DNA from: Euryarchaeota archaeon UBA251
Lineage (GTDB): Archaea; Thermoplasmatota; Poseidoniia; Poseidoniales; Thalassarchaeaceae
Direction: 5' to 3'
Length of the DNA: 24,198 nucleotides
Assembly: GCA_002497905.1 (NCBI GenBank)
Contig: DAFJ01000042.1
Location: 1-24,198, forward strand
The notes below the pieces were generated by a model that was not told where the DNA came from, searched no databases, and saw nothing but the letters and a program-made list of their open reading frames with translations. Shown piece by piece: positions 20,765-24,198 of the stretch; position 1 is the first letter of the stretch; every line of letters begins with the position of its first letter. The position numbers and the translations under genes were made by a program.

Positions 20765-21541
20765 ATGGACGCCAGTCTACAAGGCATCAAGATGGTCCTG
20801 CTAGATTTAGATGGGACAATCCACCTAGGAGGGGTGCCAATTCCTGGCGCTCTAGAATTCATTCAACGATGTAGAGTGAATAATATCGCTACAATCTTCC
20901 TATCCAACAACTCTAGTTGTTCTGTAAAACAATACGTAGAGAAATTACATGGAATGGGAATAAATGCTAGAGAAGAAGATGTGCTTCTCTCAACACACGA
21001 CTGTATTCGCTGGCTCCAACAACGTGGTTGGATGAAAATCCATTGCTTCGGGACTGAAGGAATGCGATCAATGATGGAAGATGCTGGATTTGAATGCACA
21101 AACGATGTAGTAGATTGTGTAGTCGTTGGTTACCACAACGAACTTGTTTATTCTGAATTACAACAAGTTGCCGAACTTCTACACAATGGAGTGCCTTTGG
21201 TAGCCACACACCCAGATATTGTCTGTCCGTCTCCTACAGGTGGATTGCCCGATGTGGGTTCGATATTAGCTATGTTCGAAGCAGCCACTGGAATTACTCC
21301 AACGATTATCACAGGTAAGCCAAGACCGGAAATGATTCTTGATAGATTGAAAGAAGAGGAGATTGATCCATCGAATGTTGCGATGATTGGTGACCGAATT
21401 TACACAGATATTGCGATGGCGCGTGCCGCTAATGTACAGAGTATTCTAGTCCTAAGTGGTGAAGCAACGAGAGGTGACCTCGAAAATTCAACAATTCAAC
21501 CAACATTGATTGTTGATTCTGTCGATGTGCTTCTTAGATGA
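20765..21541 (+). CDS. HAD superfamily IIA hydrolase (NagD-like phosphatase)
   Basis: This 258-residue protein carries all HAD motifs: Asp14-x-Asp16-Gly-Thr, the motif II Leu-Ser-Asn-Asn-Ser (46-50), Lys185 in Thr-Gly-Lys-Pro-Arg-Pro, and Gly-Asp-Arg-x2-Thr-Asp (209-215). The long insertion between motifs II and III is the type IIA cap, as in NagD and phosphoglycolate/4-nitrophenyl phosphatases. It probably removes phosphate from a small metabolite. Being 9 nt from the lipid reductase suggests a lipid-precursor substrate such as glycerol phosphate, or phosphoglycolate, but no residue proves this. A GAGGG overlaps the previous stop and serves as ribosome-binding site. Confidence 0.9.
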   Translation: MDASLQGIKMVLLDLDGTIHLGGVPIPGALEFIQRCRVNNIATIFLSNNSSCSVKQYVEKLHGMGINAREEDVLLSTHDCIRWLQQRGWMKIHCFGTEGMRSMMEDAGFECTNDVVDCVVVGYHNELVYSELQQVAELLHNGVPLVATHPDIVCPSPTGGLPDVGSILAMFEAATGITPTIITGKPRPEMILDRLKEEEIDPSNVAMIGDRIYTDIAMARAANVQSILVLSGEATRGDLENSTIQPTLIVDSVDVLLR

Positions 21542-21557
21542 CTGGCTAACCTAATTC

Positions 21558-21568
21558 AAAGATAAAAT
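21558..21568 (+). promoter_or_regulatory. Possible TATA box before the methyltransferase-TPR gene
   Basis: AAAGATAAAAT is centred about 31 nt before the GTG at 21594, a distance that fits a near-leaderless archaeal transcript. No Shine-Dalgarno is seen at that start. Confidence 0.35.
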
Positions 21569-21593
21569 CGCATCGAGAATAGATAAGTTACCT

Positions 21594-23060
21594 GTGGTGT
21601 TCAATACCTTCCGCGAAGCCATGCGCTGTGTGTCTTCGGATTGGGATGAAAATAGCATGGAAGAGTGTGACCTGCTTGCACTTCCAAGTTGCTCTCAAGA
21701 AGCAACATTGCCATCCGAAGAAGAAGTGATCGAACGTCTGTGTGATAGTGGAATCCTAAGTGATGCTAAGGTTCGTAATGCGTTGAAAATGTCGAGTCGG
21801 AGTCTAGCGATTTGGCCCCTACCCTCTGGCTTAGTTATCGATGGTCTCGGGGCTTCAGCCCTTGCCCTACCTTGGTGGAAAGCGAGTCATGAAGCTGGAG
21901 CCCTCCTCCCCTCTCATTACGAAACTGCACAAATTATGCAAATGATGCAAATGGAATCTGATACCCGTGTTCTTCTCATCGGAGCCCGTGGTAATTGGTG
22001 GACTGAAATTCTACTCAGATTAGGTGCGAATGAAATCCATGTGGTTGAAGCAGATCCTGAACGGCGACGTTTTCTCGAAATTAACTGGAAAGATAGGGGG
22101 TTAGATTTACTCGCAATTAACCAAGGATGTCGTGTAATCATCCATGATGCATCTTGGTTGGACTGCGATAAGATGATTCAAGAAAAGGAAGTATGGGATA
22201 GGATTTTGATTACCGGCACATGCGATTCAATGCCCAAAAAATTATTCAAAACGCTAAGGCAAGGTGGGGTTGGACTTGTTCCTATTGGCCCCGAAGGAAG
22301 TCCTGCAATCCGATGTGTGACGCCTGAGCAAGATGGTGGTTTATTCGTTCGCTCTATCACAATGTGGATGGCGGATCCGTTGGATTCTAGGACACATCGG
22401 CGCCTAATTCCAAATTCTGAGAGGCGTGGGCATCTTTCCAACATACGTGAACGAAGTGAAATCCTTGAGTCAGATTGGAGTATGCCAGAGTATACTTGCC
22501 TACGTGATCGGGCTGGCCCAGCCCGATTGCTCGATGCAATGGATCAAATCTGGAATGAAATGAGAATCGATTTTGATGGAGATGAAATGGATGCTGAAAT
22601 GGCAGATCGACTCTTCAGAATGGGAAATGTGATTCAGAACATTGGGATGTTTGACTATGCTGCTGAACATTTTGGAGCTTCTTTTCGTCTCCGGCCATCT
22701 GCCGAAGCCGCTACAATGATTGGTTGGTCATACAGTGTGATGGGGAATGATTCCGAAGCAATGGCTTGGTGCCGAAGGGCCATTGAGACTGACCCCTCCT
22801 TAGGTGACCCTTGGAATGATATTGGTGCGATTATTCTCGCTGGAGGAGAGATTGAACGGGCTATGGCTTGGTTTAGGGCTGCTGTTCAAGCCGTTCGTTC
22901 ACTGAATCCAGGACACCCTTGGTCAAATATGGCGCGTGCTCACTTGATGATGCGAAATCACCCGGCTGCATTTTTTGCTGCACAGGGCGCTTTGATTCAT
23001 TTACCTGAAGATCGCGAGCTCTTGGCGCTCTTGGAAGAACTTGGTGCAGATCTCTGCTGA
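21594..23060 (+). CDS. PIMT-like methyltransferase domain fused to TPR repeats
   Basis: A 488-residue, probably cytoplasmic protein. Residues about 40-260 follow protein-L-isoaspartate methyltransferase: a helical lead-in with Ala-Lys-Val-Arg-Asn-Ala (58-63), Ser-His-Tyr-Glu-Thr-Ala (107-112), SAM motif I at about 126-140, acidic Glu152 after strand 2, Trp-Asp-Arg-Ile-Leu-Ile-Thr at 201-207, and Gln-Gly-Gly-Val-Gly-Leu-Val-Pro-Ile-Gly at 223-232. Motif I is odd (Ile-Gly-Ala-Arg-Gly-Asn-Trp-Trp), and SAM binding may be altered. Residues about 335-480 are three or four TPR-like helix pairs for protein binding. Start is a GTG at 21594; GTG 21597 or ATG 21621 are possible. True PIMT repairs damaged aspartates; here methylation of a partner, or loss of activity, is open. 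Confidence 0.75.
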   Translation: MVFNTFREAMRCVSSDWDENSMEECDLLALPSCSQEATLPSEEEVIERLCDSGILSDAKVRNALKMSSRSLAIWPLPSGLVIDGLGASALALPWWKASHEAGALLPSHYETAQIMQMMQMESDTRVLLIGARGNWWTEILLRLGANEIHVVEADPERRRFLEINWKDRGLDLLAINQGCRVIIHDASWLDCDKMIQEKEVWDRILITGTCDSMPKKLFKTLRQGGVGLVPIGPEGSPAIRCVTPEQDGGLFVRSITMWMADPLDSRTHRRLIPNSERRGHLSNIRERSEILESDWSMPEYTCLRDRAGPARLLDAMDQIWNEMRIDFDGDEMDAEMADRLFRMGNVIQNIGMFDYAAEHFGASFRLRPSAEAATMIGWSYSVMGNDSEAMAWCRRAIETDPSLGDPWNDIGAIILAGGEIERAMAWFRAAVQAVRSLNPGHPWSNMARAHLMMRNHPAAFFAAQGALIHLPEDRELLALLEELGADLC

Positions 23061-23062
23061 TT

Positions 23063-24198
23063 TTATTCCTCTGTAAAATCGGTTTCTTTCTTCTTATCGT
23101 TACGCAGGAACGATGGAGCCCACCAGTTGAGGGGGCCCATCAGGCGCATCGTCGCAGGAACTACAAGAGCACGAACGAGTGTCGCATCTAAGAAAATGGC
23201 GAGTGCAAGGCCGAGTCCAAACTGCTTGATGATTGCGACAGATGCGAAAATCTGTGCAGAGAAAACTAGTACCATAATCAGGGCTGCTGCAGTAACTAAG
23301 CGGCCAGTTTTCTGGAGGCCGTACGCAACAGCCAACGTATTATCACCAGTACGTTCCCATTCTTCATGGATACGAGAAAGCATGAGAACCTCATAATCCA
23401 TTGAAAGGCCAAATACGATACAGAATAACATTACAGGTGTTGTCGGATCTATTGGTTGAGGAGTGAAATTCATAATTTCATCCAAACCAAGACCTCCCTC
23501 TTGGAATACGAATACCAACATTCCGAAAGTGGCCGTGATGCTGAGAATATTCATGACAATTGCCTTGAAGGGAATTATGACCGAGCGAACCTGAATGAAC
23601 AAAAGAATACAGGTAGAGATGAAAATAAATGCCATTGATATGGGGAGGTTTTCCACAACAGCGTCTAACAAATCAAGGTTGTAAGCGGCGAGGCCGCCGA
23701 TGAAAATAGACTCCTTTTTCACACCCATAATATCGATGTTGTTTGCGTCACGATCTGATCGTATATCTTCTACTAAATGTCGTGCTTCTGCAGTATTCCA
23801 CTCAACGCCGAGAGTAATGAGAAGATAGGTGTGACTTGTTTTTTGACTAATGAAAGATGCTCGAAGATACTCTCGGTAACCAAGTTGTTCTGGAGTGAGA
23901 AAATCGTCTGGAGTTGACCAAAATTGGACTACTGAGCTAGCATTCATAGAGGGGTCAAAATAACCAGGTGCAATAATTGAAATTACGTGTTCAGATTCCA
24001 TTAAAGAAGAGGCATAAGCATGTGTACTGCGAAGATTCTCTTCACTCAATGCATCCCCATCTTCTCCGAGGTCGAGAATAAAGAATAGGGAATTATCTGA
24101 GCTTTCAACCCAGACGGATGACATTTCCTCAAGACCTTCGCGAGCCATATCATCTGGTGGAAGTGATCGAATGCTCGTTACTCCATATTCTGCCTGGA
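23063..24198 (-). CDS. MMPL/RND-family transporter, C-terminal part (5' end outside window)
   Basis: The frame is open to the right edge, so at least 378 residues are seen and the N-terminal half is missing. Residues up to about 190 form an extracytoplasmic porter-type domain. They are followed by about five membrane helices and a basic, charged tail. The signature Phe-Gly-Leu-Ser-Met-Asp-Tyr-Glu-Val-Leu-Met-Leu-Ser-Arg is the MMPL transmembrane motif containing the Asp of the proton relay. MMPL proteins export lipids or hydrophobic molecules using the proton gradient. Its stop is 2 nt past the stop of the convergent methyltransferase-TPR gene. The internal ATG at 24148 is not needed as a start. 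Confidence 0.9.
   Translation of the reverse strand, partial: QAEYGVTSIRSLPPDDMAREGLEEMSSVWVESSDNSLFFILDLGEDGDALSEENLRSTHAYASSLMESEHVISIIAPGYFDPSMNASSVVQFWSTPDDFLTPEQLGYREYLRASFISQKTSHTYLLITLGVEWNTAEARHLVEDIRSDRDANNIDIMGVKKESIFIGGLAAYNLDLLDAVVENLPISMAFIFISTCILLFIQVRSVIIPFKAIVMNILSITATFGMLVFVFQEGGLGLDEIMNFTPQPIDPTTPVMLFCIVFGLSMDYEVLMLSRIHEEWERTGDNTLAVAYGLQKTGRLVTAAALIMVLVFSAQIFASVAIIKQFGLGLALAIFLDATLVRALVVPATMRLMGPLNWWAPSFLRNDKKKETDFTEE

Noticed and set aside
1..24198. CRISPR arrays, insertion sequences, integrases, toxin-antitoxin or phage genes
   Set aside because: No spaced direct repeats, terminal inverted repeats with a transposase, or such protein motifs were seen on either strand.

Overview
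The window reads as a gene-dense archaeal chromosome segment. Genes on both strands are separated by very short gaps, and no stretch of more than 300 bases lacks a gene. Archaeal markers visible in the proteins are a Rpo12 (RpoP) zinc ribbon, diphthine synthase for EF-2 diphthamide, an RFC small-subunit-like clamp loader ATPase, a free-standing GMP synthase glutaminase subunit, a Trm5-type tRNA methyltransferase, a geranylgeranyl reductase for archaeal lipids, and tRNA genes without an encoded CCA. Together with the secreted M28 peptidase lipoprotein, the MMPL transporter and the mixed GTG/TTG/ATG starts, the best guess is a Marine Group II euryarchaeon (Candidatus Poseidoniales) or a close relative. 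That lineage call is inference and was not tested against any database.

Layout, left to right. (1) 2..4858, + strand: the tail of an unknown gene, a DUF3147-type membrane protein, a dimethylarginine dimethylaminohydrolase (DDAH)-like enzyme, an unknown six-helix membrane protein, a lipoprotein M28 metallopeptidase and a Rieske oxygenase alpha subunit, all with tiny gaps. (2) 4904..9499, - strand: a small acidic protein ending in Gly-Gly-Cys-Cys, an M50 membrane metalloprotease, an active-site-degenerate succinate dehydrogenase/aspartate oxidase-like flavoprotein, and a four-helix membrane protein of unknown function. (3) tRNA-Arg(CCT) on +. (4) 9652..12558, - strand: an operon read as degenerate class II aldolase-like protein, guaAA, rpo12, rfcS. 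(5) tRNA-Asp(GTC) on +, then trm5 on -. (6) 13894..16414, +: dphB and a large unknown basic protein. (7) a Cys/Met-metabolism PLP enzyme on -. (8) 17672..19330, -: cutA, a DUF4126 membrane protein and an unknown acidic protein, overlapping head to tail. (9) 19412..23060, +: geranylgeranyl reductase, a HAD-IIA phosphatase and a PIMT-like methyltransferase fused to TPRs. (10) the C-terminal part of an MMPL/RND transporter on -, running off the right edge.

No CRISPR array, insertion sequence, integrase, phage gene or rRNA was seen. The more unusual content is a set of proteins that keep a well-known fold but seem to have lost catalytic residues (the flavoprotein, the class II aldolase-like protein and the methyltransferase-TPR fusion). 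Several lineage-type unknowns sit in operons with translation or replication genes. Both tRNA genes are squeezed 1-3 nt from the 3' ends of converging protein genes.
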